A DNA stretch of 64,000 bases. It comes from Rhodococcus sp. UNC23MFCrub1.1 (GTDB lineage Bacteria; Actinomycetota; Actinomycetes; Mycobacteriales; Mycobacteriaceae). Shown here piece after piece: positions 10,076 to 18,834 of the stretch. Each line of letters starts with the position of its first letter. The first letter of the stretch is position 1. The position numbers were made by a program, and so were the translations under genes. The notes beneath the pieces were generated by a model. It worked only from the letters and a program-made list of their open reading frames with translations. It searched no databases and was not told where the DNA came from. The stretch lies in contig NZ_JMLQ01000008.1 of the NCBI RefSeq assembly GCF_000686025.1, positions 1-64,000 of the forward strand. The letters run 5' to 3'.

Positions 10076-10892
10076 GCGGGTCGTGATCGGCCTGGTCACG
10101 ATCCGCGGCCTCCAGCTCACGAATGACGTGCGCGACGTGGTCTCCCGCGTCGTCGCCCTCGTACGACCGCACGACCTCCTCGATGCCGCCCTGCTGCCGC
10201 ACGTGGCCGTGATCGATCCACATCGCCGAATCGCAGAGCTGGGCGAGGAACTCGTTGGAGTGCGAGGCGAAGACGAGGATGCCCGAGCGCTGCACGAGCT
10301 TCTGCAGACGAGTGCGCGCCTTCTTCATGAACTCGGCGTCGACAGCGCCGATGCCCTCGTCGAGCAGCAGGATCTCGGGGTCGATGCTCGTGACGACGCC
10401 CATGGCGATGCGCACGCGCATGCCCGTCGAGTAGGTGCGCAGCGGCATGTCGAGGTACTCGCCGAGCTCGGTGAAGTCGGCGATCTCGTCGATCTTCGAC
10501 ATCATCTGCTTGCGTGTCTGGCCGAGGAACAGGCCGCGGATGATGATGTTCTCGTAACCGGAGATCTCCGGGTCCATGCCGACGCCCAGGTCGAAGACCG
10601 GCGCGACGCGACCCCGCACGACGGCACTGCCGCGGGTGGGTTCGTAGATGCCCGCCAGCAGGCGCAGGAGCGTCGACTTGCCCGCACCGTTGTGGCCGAC
10701 CAGTCCGACGCGGTCGCCCTCCTTCAGTGAGAGCGTGATGTCGCGCAGCGCCTCCACGACGACGACGTCACTGCTGTTGCGTCCGATGGTGCCGCCGGCC
10801 TTGCCGAGGAACGCCTTCTTCAGCGACCGGGTCTTGGCGTCGAAGATGGGGAAGTCGACGCACGCGCCGTGCGTCTCGATGCTGACTGTCAT
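10068..10892 (-). CDS. wzt: ABC transporter ATP-binding protein Wzt, galactan export
   Basis: ATPase of the exporter thought to move the lipid-linked galactan across the membrane (Rv3781/RfbE type). 274 residues. Walker A is GHNGAGKST (66-74), the signature region reads YSTGMRVRIAMG, as in Wzt/TagH proteins, rather than the LSGGQ of importers, and Walker B is ILLLDEGIG. There is no C-terminal carbohydrate-binding domain, unlike some O-antigen Wzt proteins, as expected for the mycobacterial type. It follows the permease by 15 bp. Confidence 0.92.
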   Translation of the reverse strand: MTVSIETHGACVDFPIFDAKTRSLKKAFLGKAGGTIGRNSSDVVVVEALRDITLSLKEGDRVGLVGHNGAGKSTLLRLLAGIYEPTRGSAVVRGRVAPVFDLGVGMDPEISGYENIIIRGLFLGQTRKQMMSKIDEIADFTELGEYLDMPLRTYSTGMRVRIAMGVVTSIDPEILLLDEGIGAVDAEFMKKARTRLQKLVQRSGILVFASHSNEFLAQLCDSAMWIDHGHVRQQGGIEEVVRSYEGDDAGDHVAHVIRELEAADRDQADHDPHA

Positions 10893-10907
10893 GTGTGTCT
10901 CGTCCGA

Positions 10908-11783
10908 TCAGACCCAGTAGGGCACGCGGGCCCGGAACGTACGCATCGCCACCATGGTGACGGCCAGGCCGACCACGGTGAACGCCAGCACGATGTACCA
11001 GTGGTACGCCTGCTGGTCCTCGCCGATCAGGGGCGCGCGCAGGATGTCGAGGTAGTGGAACAGCGGATTGATCTCCACCAGCCGCGCGCGGTCCGCCGCG
11101 GCCCCGCCCATCTTCTGCAGATTCGCCGTGGTCCACACGATCGGCGTCATGAAGAACAGCAGCGTGACGACGCTGCCGAGGATCGGGGCCAGGTCGCGAT
11201 AGCGGGTGGCGATGATGCCGAAGAGCAGTGACACCCACACCATGTTGACGACGATCAGACCGAACGCCGGGATCGCCATGACGATGGTCCAGTGCAGCTC
11301 GGGACGGAACACCGCGAGCATGATCAGGTAGATCAGCATGTTGTGGCCGAGGAGCAGCACCTGGCGCCACACGAGCCGATAGATGTGCACGCTCAGTGCC
11401 GACGGCAGCTGCTTGATCAGGCCCTCGTTGGCCACGAAGACGTCGGCGCCCTCGAGGATCGACGCGCTGATGAGGTTCCAGATGATGAGCCCGACGGTGA
11501 CGTGGGGCAGGAACGACTTCAGGTCGATGTCGAGGAGGACCGAGTACAGCAGACCCATCGCGACGGCCTGCACACCCGTGGCGATGGTGATCCAGAACGG
11601 GCCGATGACGGAACGCCGGTACCGCTGCTTGATGTCCTGCCACCCGAGGCTCAGCCACAGCTCACGCTGGGCGTAGCCCTGCCGGAGATCGCGGACGGCC
11701 CGGCGGAACGTCTGCGAATCGGACGCGGGTGCATCCCCGGAGTTCGAATCCCCGGTGTTCGAGTCGATCGCTGGTGCTGCCAC
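10908..11783 (-). CDS. wzm: ABC transporter permease Wzm, galactan export
   Basis: Membrane half of the Wzm/Wzt exporter (Rv3783/RfbD type). 291 residues with a hydrophilic N-terminus of about 55 residues, then six hydrophobic helices of the ABC-2 class; RYRRSVIGPFW just before the first helix is the usual amphipathic gate region. GTG start at 11783. It is the first gene of wzm-wzt-glfT1 and begins 27 bp downstream of the bpa stop, so bpa may be cotranscribed with it. Confidence 0.9.
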   Translation of the reverse strand: MAAPAIDSNTGDSNSGDAPASDSQTFRRAVRDLRQGYAQRELWLSLGWQDIKQRYRRSVIGPFWITIATGVQAVAMGLLYSVLLDIDLKSFLPHVTVGLIIWNLISASILEGADVFVANEGLIKQLPSALSVHIYRLVWRQVLLLGHNMLIYLIMLAVFRPELHWTIVMAIPAFGLIVVNMVWVSLLFGIIATRYRDLAPILGSVVTLLFFMTPIVWTTANLQKMGGAAADRARLVEINPLFHYLDILRAPLIGEDQQAYHWYIVLAFTVVGLAVTMVAMRTFRARVPYWV

Positions 11784-11810
11784 GACCGACGACCCTACAG
11801 ACGAGAACCG

Positions 11811-12422
11811 TCAGAGGTACTGGCCGGTGCCCTGCCCGTGCTGGCCCTGACCGCCGCCGCCGATGGACACACCGGGCGGAAGTGCACCCTGGCGCATCTG
11901 CTCGAGCTGGGCTCGCGCCGCCATCTGCTGAGCGAAGAGTGCCGTCTGGATGCCGTGGAACAGTCCCTCCAGCCAGCCCACCAGTTGTGCCTGGGCGATG
12001 CGGAGCTCGGCGTCGGACGGCACCGCGTCCTCGCCGAAGGGTAACGCCAGGCGCTGGAGCTCGTCGCGCAACTCCGGCGCGAGTCCCTGCTCGAGCTCAC
12101 GGATGGAGGAGGTGTGGATCTCCTTGAGGCGGGTGCGGCTGGCGTCGTCCAGCGGTGCCGCGCGCACCTCCTCGAGGAGCTGCTTGATCATGGTGCCGAT
12201 GCGCATGACCTTGGCGGGTTGCTCGACCATGTCCGCCAGCGATTCCTGGTCGTCGCCGTCCGACGAGTCGCCGGCCCCGGTGACGTTCGCGCGGGCCGCG
12301 GCGGCCGCCGCCTCGCGGGGACTGAGCGCGATCGGCTGCCCGTCCGGACCGATGACGACGACGTGGTCGGCGCTGTCGTCCGCGCGGCCGCCGTCCGAGT
12401 TCTGCTCGTGTGAAGACGTCAT
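11811..12422 (-). CDS. bpa: bacterial proteasome activator Bpa (PafE)
   Basis: ATP-independent ring-forming activator that opens the 20S proteasome gate and lets unfolded proteins in; Rv3780 in M. tuberculosis. 203 residues: an acidic disordered N-terminus, a helical bundle (about 60-165) and a Gly-Gln-rich tail ending in GQYL, the HbYX-like motif that docks into the proteasome alpha ring. ATG 12422 was preferred over the longer frame to 12518 because homology begins at MTSSHEQ. The position beside wzm/wzt/glfT1 is the same as in mycobacteria. Recognition rests on the tail, size and synteny. Confidence 0.9.
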   Translation of the reverse strand: MTSSHEQNSDGGRADDSADHVVVIGPDGQPIALSPREAAAAAARANVTGAGDSSDGDDQESLADMVEQPAKVMRIGTMIKQLLEEVRAAPLDDASRTRLKEIHTSSIRELEQGLAPELRDELQRLALPFGEDAVPSDAELRIAQAQLVGWLEGLFHGIQTALFAQQMAARAQLEQMRQGALPPGVSIGGGGQGQHGQGTGQYL

Positions 12423-12516
12423 GTCTCCATCTTGACCCGGGTCGCTCACCAGGGTGGGGTCCGGGGCGTGCCCGTGCGTGCCCGCCCTGTCGCCGTCGGC
12501 GCCTAGAGTGTGCGGC

Positions 12517-13719
12517 ATGACCTACGACGTCGCCCGCGTACGAGGGCTGTTTCCCTCGCTCGGCGACGGCTGGATCCACCTCGATCCGCAGCTGGGCATG
12601 CAGATCCCCGACCGGGTGGCCACGGCCGTGTCCACCACCTTCCGTGGGACCGCATCGACGCACATCGGTCGGCACCCCTACGCGCAGCGCAGCGCGAAGG
12701 TCGCCGACGACGCTCGGCAGGCCGTCGCAGATCTGGTCGGTGGAACCCCCGAGGGCGTGGTCCTCGGTCCGGACCACGGCATCCTCCTGACCGCTCTCGC
12801 GGAAGCCCTCAGCACGCGTCTCGGCCTCGGTACGGGCATCGTCCTGTCCCGGCTGGACGACGAGGCGAACGTGGCACCGTGGCTGCGCATCGCCAATCGG
12901 TACGGCGCCCAGGTGCAGTGGGCCGAGGTGGACATCGAGACGTGCGAGCTCCCCAGTTGGCAGTTCGGGGAACTCATCGCGGCGAACACTCGGCTCGTCG
13001 CGCTGACCGCGGCGTCGACGGTGGTGGGGTCGGCCCCCGACGTCCGTGTCGCCGCCGACCTCGTGCACGACGCCGGTGGGCTGCTGGTCGTCGACGCGGT
13101 GGGTGCGGCCCCCTACGCGGTGCTCGACATCGAGGAACTCCGGGCGGACGTCGTCGCCGTCAACGCCGCGGCCTGGGGTGGGCCTCGCGTCGGAGCGCTG
13201 GTGTTCCGGGACCCCGAGCTGCTCGACCGGTTGCCGTCGCAGGCGCTCGACACCGATGCGAAGGGTCCGGCGCGGCTCGAGGTCGCCGGTCTGCACTACT
13301 CAATGCTCGCGGGCATGACCGCGTCCGTCGACTGTCTCGCCGCCCTCGACGAGAACGCGAGCGGGACGCGTCGACAGCGCCTAGAGATGTCCATCGGCTC
13401 GCTGCAGGACTACCAGGATCGGCTCTTCGCGTACCTGCAGGAGCGCGTGGCGGCACTGCCGCACGTCATGGCCATCGGTCAGGCGTCCAGCCGCATCCCG
13501 TGCCTGAGCATCAGCGTGGACGGCGTCGACTCCGACAAGGTGGCGGTGCGACTGGCGGACAACAGGATCGACGTGGTCGGTGGCCTGCACGGCGGCAGCC
13601 GCCTGCTCGAGTCGCTGGGTGTCGCCGATGCCGGTGGCGCGATCACGGTGGGGCTGGCCCCGTACACGACGCGGCACGAGATCGACCAGCTCGTCACGGT
13701 TCTCGAGACGCTGACCTGA
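12517..13719 (+). CDS. class V aminotransferase-fold protein lacking the PLP lysine (Rv3778c-like)
   Basis: 400 residues with the layout of cysteine desulfurase/class V enzymes: HPYAQRS near the N-terminus, VVDAVGAAPYAVLD holding the Asp that would pair with the PLP nitrogen, and a C-terminal small domain. Where the family has the Schiff-base lysine (SAYKFFGPHLG-type), this protein reads NAAAWGGPRVG, with no lysine. It may therefore not be a normal PLP enzyme. A TAGAGT box at 12504-12509 ends 7 bases before the ATG, suggesting a leaderless transcript. It diverges from bpa and converges on the quinone oxidoreductase, 10 bp away. Confidence 0.85.
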   Translation: MTYDVARVRGLFPSLGDGWIHLDPQLGMQIPDRVATAVSTTFRGTASTHIGRHPYAQRSAKVADDARQAVADLVGGTPEGVVLGPDHGILLTALAEALSTRLGLGTGIVLSRLDDEANVAPWLRIANRYGAQVQWAEVDIETCELPSWQFGELIAANTRLVALTAASTVVGSAPDVRVAADLVHDAGGLLVVDAVGAAPYAVLDIEELRADVVAVNAAAWGGPRVGALVFRDPELLDRLPSQALDTDAKGPARLEVAGLHYSMLAGMTASVDCLAALDENASGTRRQRLEMSIGSLQDYQDRLFAYLQERVAALPHVMAIGQASSRIPCLSISVDGVDSDKVAVRLADNRIDVVGGLHGGSRLLESLGVADAGGAITVGLAPYTTRHEIDQLVTVLETLT

Positions 13720-13729
13720 TCCGCGCCCG

Positions 13730-14719
13730 TCAGCGGACGCGCAGGATCACCTTGCCCACCGTGGCGTGGTCGTCCAGCATGCGATGAGCCTGCGGTGCGT
13801 CCGACACCGGCACCTCCGCGTGCACGACGGGCACGACCGCACCGTCGGCGATCATCGGCCACACGTGCTCGCGCACCTGGCGCACGATGTCGGCCTTGCC
13901 GCCCGGGCCGGTGAGGGGGCGCGCCCGCAACCCGGCGCAGTGCACACTGCCGCGCTTGGCCATCAGCGCGCCGAAGTCGAACTCGGCCACCCGGCCGCCC
14001 TGCATGCCGATCGTGACCAGTCGGCCGTCCATGGCGAGCGCAGAGATGTTGGGGGACAGGTACTTCGCGCCCATGTTGTCGAGAATGACGTCGGCACCGT
14101 GCCCGTCCGTCGCGGACCGTAACTCCTCGGTGAAGTCCGAGGTCTTGTAGTCGATGAGGATGTCCGCGCCGAACGATCGGCAGATCTCGAGCTTCTCTGC
14201 CGAGCCGGCGGTCACCGCGACGCGCGCGCCGAGGGCCTTCGCCACCTGGATGGCGTGCGTGCCGATGCCGCTGCCACCGCCGTGGATCAACAACGTGTCC
14301 CCGGCGGACAAGCCGGCATACATGACGACGTTGGACCACACCGTGCACGCGACCTCGGGCAGCGATGCGGCCACGTGCAGGTCGAGCCCGTCGGGAACGG
14401 GCAGCACCTGTCCGGCCGGCACCACCACCTGCTCGGCGTAGCCGCCACCCGCGAGCAGCGCGCAGACCCGATCGCCGACGTTCCACGAGGTGACGTCCGC
14501 ACCGACGTCGGCGATCACACCGGAGCACTCGAGACCGAGCACCTCGGAGGCGCCGGCGGGCGGCGGGTAGTTGCCCTGCCGTTGCTGCAGATCGGCGCGG
14601 TTGACGGCGGACGCCGCGATGGAGATCAGGACTTCTCCCGGCCCCGGTACGGGATCGGGTACCTCGCTCCAGACCATGACATCGGGGTCGCCGTATTCGG
14701 TCAGTGTGATCGCATGCAC
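13730..14719 (-). CDS. NADPH:quinone oxidoreductase family protein (zinc-free MDR, PIG3-like)
   Basis: 329 residues. GroES-like N-terminal domain with SAVNRADLQQRQG, then a Rossmann domain with GGGSGIGTHAIQVAKALG for NADPH and DNMGAKY later; no structural zinc cysteines. Family members reduce quinones with NADPH. It corresponds by position to Rv3777. The GTG at 14719 is supported by a TACCAT box 7 bases upstream (plus-strand 14727-14732); the frame is open for 35 more codons that look non-coding. Confidence 0.9.
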   Translation of the reverse strand: MHAITLTEYGDPDVMVWSEVPDPVPGPGEVLISIAASAVNRADLQQRQGNYPPPAGASEVLGLECSGVIADVGADVTSWNVGDRVCALLAGGGYAEQVVVPAGQVLPVPDGLDLHVAASLPEVACTVWSNVVMYAGLSAGDTLLIHGGGSGIGTHAIQVAKALGARVAVTAGSAEKLEICRSFGADILIDYKTSDFTEELRSATDGHGADVILDNMGAKYLSPNISALAMDGRLVTIGMQGGRVAEFDFGALMAKRGSVHCAGLRARPLTGPGGKADIVRQVREHVWPMIADGAVVPVVHAEVPVSDAPQAHRMLDDHATVGKVILRVR

Positions 14720-14776
14720 AGGGTCGATGGTATGCCGCGGGGCGTGAGTTGCGACGAGGTCATACCATTCGACTCG
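14720..14776. promoter_or_regulatory. divergent promoter region with two TACCAT boxes
   Basis: A 57-bp gap between the oxidoreductase (minus) and the BTAD regulator (plus). On the minus strand TACCAT (plus 14727-14732) ends 7 bases before GTG 14719. On the plus strand TACCAT (14763-14768) ends 8 bases before GTG 14777. The same hexamer on each strand at start-proximal distance fits two leaderless promoters. No convincing -35 box was seen. Confidence 0.55.
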
Positions 14777-17700
14777 GTGACCGGACGAGACGATGCGAAC
14801 GACGTGCGGCCCGGCATCGGACAACCGGTGGTGGGCCTGCTGGGTGACGTCCGCATCCGCGTCGGTACGCAGTTCTCGGGTGTGCCGGGTCTGCGAGCGC
14901 GGACACTGCTGGCGCTTCTCGCGATGACTCCCGGCAAGTTCGTCTCGGTGTCGACGATCATCGACGAACTCTGGCCCGACGGCGGACCGGAGTCGCCGAA
15001 GTCCGCCGTGCAGACCCAGGTCTCGCGTCTGCGGTCGGTGGCACCGATGATCGAGACAGGACCGGCCGGGTACCGCCTCTCACTCGATTCGAACGACGTC
15101 GACCTGTGGCGAGCCCAGCTGCTCGCCGCGTCGGCATCGTCCCTGGAACCTGCGGAAGCACTCGACACGGTTGCCGACGCGGTCGCGCTGTGGCGAGGCG
15201 AGCCCGGAGGTGATCTGGGCGACAGCACCGTGGCGGCCGACGTCGCGAAGGCTGCGGCAGACATCCGCGACACGCTGGACTCGATCGCCGTGGCTGCGTC
15301 GTCGGATGTCGGTGACCACGCGTCCGCGATCGAGATCGCACGCCGACGCTGGCACCGCGACCGTGCCGACGAGACCGCGGCGTCGTCGATGATGAGTGCG
15401 CTGCACGCCGCGGGTCGCACGGCCGATGCGATCGCCGTGTTCGCCGAACTCCGTGAGCTGCTGGCAGATCGGTGGGGCATAGATCCGTCGCCGGTCGTCG
15501 CGGCACTGCATGCCGATCTGCTCGGCGCGACAGTTCCGGTCGAGCCGGTCGCGCTGTCGGGCTACCCGGTGGTGGGAGTCCGTCACGCCTCCACCGAGCT
15601 CGTGGGCCGGACGGACGACATCGCGGCGGTGGAGAGCCTGCTGTCGAGGGCGCGACTGGTGACCGTCACCGGTCCCGGCGGAAGTGGCAAGACGCGCCTG
15701 GCTCACGAGATCGGTCGTCGTGCGACACAACGGGTTCCGGTTGTCGTCGTCGAGTTGGCACCTCTGCGGAGTGGAGACGACGTGGTCGCCGCCATCAGTG
15801 GAACCCTGGGACTGAACGAGGCGGACGTCGTGATGGGGTCCTTGCCCATCGGTCCTGTCCATTCCGCGCGTGACCGGCTTCGGGACGCGCTGGCATCGCG
15901 TCCTCTGCTGATGATCCTGGACAACTGCGAACACGTGTCGACCGATGTGGCCGGCGTGGTGGACGAAGTGATCGGGGCGAGCGATCTGGTGCGCATCCTG
16001 ACGACGTCTCGAACGCCGCTGGGTGTCGCTGCTGAGTCGATCTACCCCCTTCCGCCGTTGGTCGTCGATGCGGGCGGTTCACCGGCCACCGATCTGTTCA
16101 TCGCCCGTGCGCGGGCGGTACGACCGACCGTCGTGATCGACCCGGACAGGATCGCACGGTTGTGCACCCGTCTCGACGGTCTGCCGTTGGCCATCGAATT
16201 GGCCGCGGCGCGTGCTCGGTCGATGAGCATCGAGGAGATCGACAACGCGGTGGCCGATCGATTCTCGTTGTTGCGCAGCAAGGATCGGACTCGACCGGAG
16301 CGGCATCGGACGCTGCATGCCGTCATCGACTGGAGTTGGCAACTGCTCGACGACGGTCAGCGCCGTGCGCTCCGACGGTTGTGCCGCTTTCCTGCCGGCA
16401 TCACCTCGCATGCTGCGCGGGCGGTAGCCGAGTTCGAGCCGGGTGACCGCATCGACGACGCGGTGGACGGTCTGGTGGAGCACTCGTTGCTCACGGTGGC
16501 CGAGTCGGACGGGATGAGATTCCACATGCTCGAGACCGTCCGCGAATTCGGCGAGGAGCACCTGGCACGCGACCCCGCCGAGCGCGACGCGGTCACCGAC
16601 GCGATGGTCGCGTGGGCCTCGTCCGTCGCACGGCAGGCCCTCGAACTGCATCGGAACGGCAACCGCAACGCGGTCGTTCCGGCGATCGACGCCGAGCACG
16701 ACAATCTGCTGGCAGTGCTCCGTATCGCGGCGGTCGAACAGCGCTGGTCCGACGTCTTCACGATCTTCCCCGCTCTTGCCTACCTGTGGTCTGTGCGGGG
16801 TGCGCACTCGGAAGTCGTCAATTGGTCGGTGCGCCTTCTCGATGCGACCGATGTCGATCCCCGCGGTGTCCCCGACGACATCGTCGTGTTCGCCTACGTC
16901 TTCATGGCGTCGCACCTGGGATACGGAGGCTCGCCCCGGCAGGCGGCCCGCGCGCGCACCGCGTTGCGACGCGTTCTGCGGGCCAGACCGGGAACATCTC
17001 CGGCCCTGCGGTTCCCAGCGATGCTGCTCCTGCACCGCGCCGACGGCACAGGGCTGGCGAGGGTGCTCGCGGAGGCGGTCAGATCCGCAGACCCGGAGAT
17101 TCGAGGTACCGCGCTGATGTTGCGCGGATCGCTGCGGGAGAACCGCGGTGACCTGTACGGCGCGGAACGCGATCTTCGCGCCGCGGCGTCCATCTCGCAC
17201 GATGCCGACGATCTGTGGGGCATGGCTCAGGCTGCTCAGTCACTGGGGAGTATCCACGGACAGACCGGGAGGCACGAGCAGGCCGCCGAGTTCTATCTCC
17301 ACGGGGCGCAGTTGCTCTGGCGCCTCCACGCGTACGAGGAGAGTGTTCAGACGCGGACCTTCGCCGCTGCGTCTCTCGTCGCCGCGGACCGCGTCGGTGA
17401 CGGGTTGGCTCTGCTGTCGGAGTTCGGGCACGGCGATCGCATCACCACGGGGCTTGCGGTGGTCGCGTCCGACGAGGCGATGAGGCATCAGACGCGAGCC
17501 ACGGTTTTCGGAACTCGGGCGGAGGCGATGCTGCGTGGAGGAGATGTGTCCACCGGTCTGGCGCTGTATCGGGACGCCGCTGAGCAGTGCCGGTCGGGGT
17601 GGGACGACATCGGAGATCCGTACGCCGTGATGTTGGCCTGCGCCTGCGTGGATGCGCATGTGCTGCACGGCGATCATGGCAGGGTGGAGGATCTGGTTCG

Positions 17701-18025
17701 GTGGATCCGCACCCGCGTCTGCGCTCCCCGCAGTGCTCTGGCGCGAGGGGATCTTCCTCAGCTCGGTGCCGTGGCCTGCGCCGTGGGGTCGTATCTGATC
17801 GCCCGCGGGCGATCGCCCGAAGGACCGATTCTTCTGGCCGCTGCGACGTCCGTCGCGGCGCGACAGGACTTCCCGTCGATGACGATCGACCTGCATCTGG
17901 GTCTGGCGCGCCGGGTGCTCGGCATCGACGCGGTGGAGACGGCCCTGCTGCGGCGGCCCCGCACCCGGGCCGCCGCAGCGGAGTCGATCCTGGCCGCGCT
18001 GACGGATCAGGCCTTACGCATGTAG
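14777..18025 (+). CDS. large BTAD-STAND ATPase transcriptional regulator (AfsR/SARP-like)
   Basis: 1082 residues from GTG 14777; GTG 14828 or 14831 are alternatives right at the VVGLLGDVRIR core. Order: OmpR-type winged helix (about 20-100), bacterial transcriptional activation domain (about 105-240), STAND NTPase with P-loop GPGGSGKT (about 298-305), LILDNCEH-type Walker B (reads MILDNCEH) and GLPLAIELAAARA, then a helical TPR-like C-terminus. Such proteins activate target genes when a signal triggers nucleotide-dependent assembly. It converges on the DrrAB-like exporter with a 19-bp overlap. The target is unknown; the exporter and adjacent oxidoreductase are candidates. Confidence 0.85.
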   Translation: MTGRDDANDVRPGIGQPVVGLLGDVRIRVGTQFSGVPGLRARTLLALLAMTPGKFVSVSTIIDELWPDGGPESPKSAVQTQVSRLRSVAPMIETGPAGYRLSLDSNDVDLWRAQLLAASASSLEPAEALDTVADAVALWRGEPGGDLGDSTVAADVAKAAADIRDTLDSIAVAASSDVGDHASAIEIARRRWHRDRADETAASSMMSALHAAGRTADAIAVFAELRELLADRWGIDPSPVVAALHADLLGATVPVEPVALSGYPVVGVRHASTELVGRTDDIAAVESLLSRARLVTVTGPGGSGKTRLAHEIGRRATQRVPVVVVELAPLRSGDDVVAAISGTLGLNEADVVMGSLPIGPVHSARDRLRDALASRPLLMILDNCEHVSTDVAGVVDEVIGASDLVRILTTSRTPLGVAAESIYPLPPLVVDAGGSPATDLFIARARAVRPTVVIDPDRIARLCTRLDGLPLAIELAAARARSMSIEEIDNAVADRFSLLRSKDRTRPERHRTLHAVIDWSWQLLDDGQRRALRRLCRFPAGITSHAARAVAEFEPGDRIDDAVDGLVEHSLLTVAESDGMRFHMLETVREFGEEHLARDPAERDAVTDAMVAWASSVARQALELHRNGNRNAVVPAIDAEHDNLLAVLRIAAVEQRWSDVFTIFPALAYLWSVRGAHSEVVNWSVRLLDATDVDPRGVPDDIVVFAYVFMASHLGYGGSPRQAARARTALRRVLRARPGTSPALRFPAMLLLHRADGTGLARVLAEAVRSADPEIRGTALMLRGSLRENRGDLYGAERDLRAAASISHDADDLWGMAQAAQSLGSIHGQTGRHEQAAEFYLHGAQLLWRLHAYEESVQTRTFAAASLVAADRVGDGLALLSEFGHGDRITTGLAVVASDEAMRHQTRATVFGTRAEAMLRGGDVSTGLALYRDAAEQCRSGWDDIGDPYAVMLACACVDAHVLHGDHGRVEDLVRWIRTRVCAPRSALARGDLPQLGAVACAVGSYLIARGRSPEGPILLAAATSVAARQDFPSMTIDLHLGLARRVLGIDAVETALLRRPRTRAAAAESILAALTDQALRM

Positions 18026-18834
18026 GTGCGCACGGTGAGTGGAGCGACGACCAGAACGATGATCGCCGCGCCCAGCAGCGACCACACCACATGGATTCCG
18101 GCGTGGCCGGTTCCGGCGAGTTCGCGCACCGCGGTGACCACCTGGGAAACCGGGTTCACGTTCACGAAGGCCTGAAGCCATCCGGGCATGGTGTCCACCG
18201 GGACGAAGGCGTTCGACAGGAAGGTCAACGGGAAGAGGATCAACATCGACACGCCCTGCACGGCGGACGCCTTGCTCATCAGGACACCCATCAAGGCGAA
18301 GATCCAGCTGATCGACCATGCGCACACGATCACCAGGCCGCCGGCGAGCGCAACTCCTACCGCACCGCCCTCGGGTCGGTAGCCCATGGCGAAACCTGTG
18401 GAGAACGTGATGACGGTGGCGATGACGTACCGGACGACGTCGGCGAGCAGTGCGCCCGCCAGCGGTGAGATACGTGCGATCGGAAGGGCTTTGAACCGGT
18501 CGAAGACGCCCTTGTCCATGTCCTCACGGAGTTGCGTGCCGGTGACGATCGACGTGGTGATGACCGTCTGGACCAGGATTCCGGGAATGATGACCGGCAG
18601 GTAGCTCGCGATGTCGCCGGAGATGGCACCGCCGAAGATGTAGGTGAACATCAAGGTGAAGACGACCGGAACGAAGACGACGTCGAACAGTTGCTCCGGG
18701 TTGTGCTTCAGCTTGAGCAGACCTCGATACGCCATCGTGACGGTGTGGCGAGCGGACATCGAGACGGAGATCCGCTCGACCGGGGCGTCGACGAAGCTGG
18801 GCGCCGAGGTGGGGCTGGTCAGGGTGGTGGTCAT
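18007..18834 (-). CDS. ABC-2 transporter permease (DrrB-like)
   Basis: 275 residues with six hydrophobic helices of the ABC-2 exporter family; REDMDKGVFDRFKALPIAR is the classic DrrB cytoplasmic loop between helices 2 and 3. It pairs with the ATPase gene through an ATGA overlap (18831-18834), so the two proteins form one exporter of a hydrophobic compound, drug or lipid. The open frame continues 148 codons upstream, but that part is antisense to the ATPase frame and was left out. Confidence 0.9.
   Translation of the reverse strand: MTTTLTSPTSAPSFVDAPVERISVSMSARHTVTMAYRGLLKLKHNPEQLFDVVFVPVVFTLMFTYIFGGAISGDIASYLPVIIPGILVQTVITTSIVTGTQLREDMDKGVFDRFKALPIARISPLAGALLADVVRYVIATVITFSTGFAMGYRPEGGAVGVALAGGLVIVCAWSISWIFALMGVLMSKASAVQGVSMLILFPLTFLSNAFVPVDTMPGWLQAFVNVNPVSQVVTAVRELAGTGHAGIHVVWSLLGAAIIVLVVAPLTVRTYMRKA

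Noticed and set aside
14255-14776. N-terminal extension of the BTAD regulator
   Set aside because: It runs antisense to the oxidoreductase and lacks protein character; TACCAT before GTG 14777 gives a better start.
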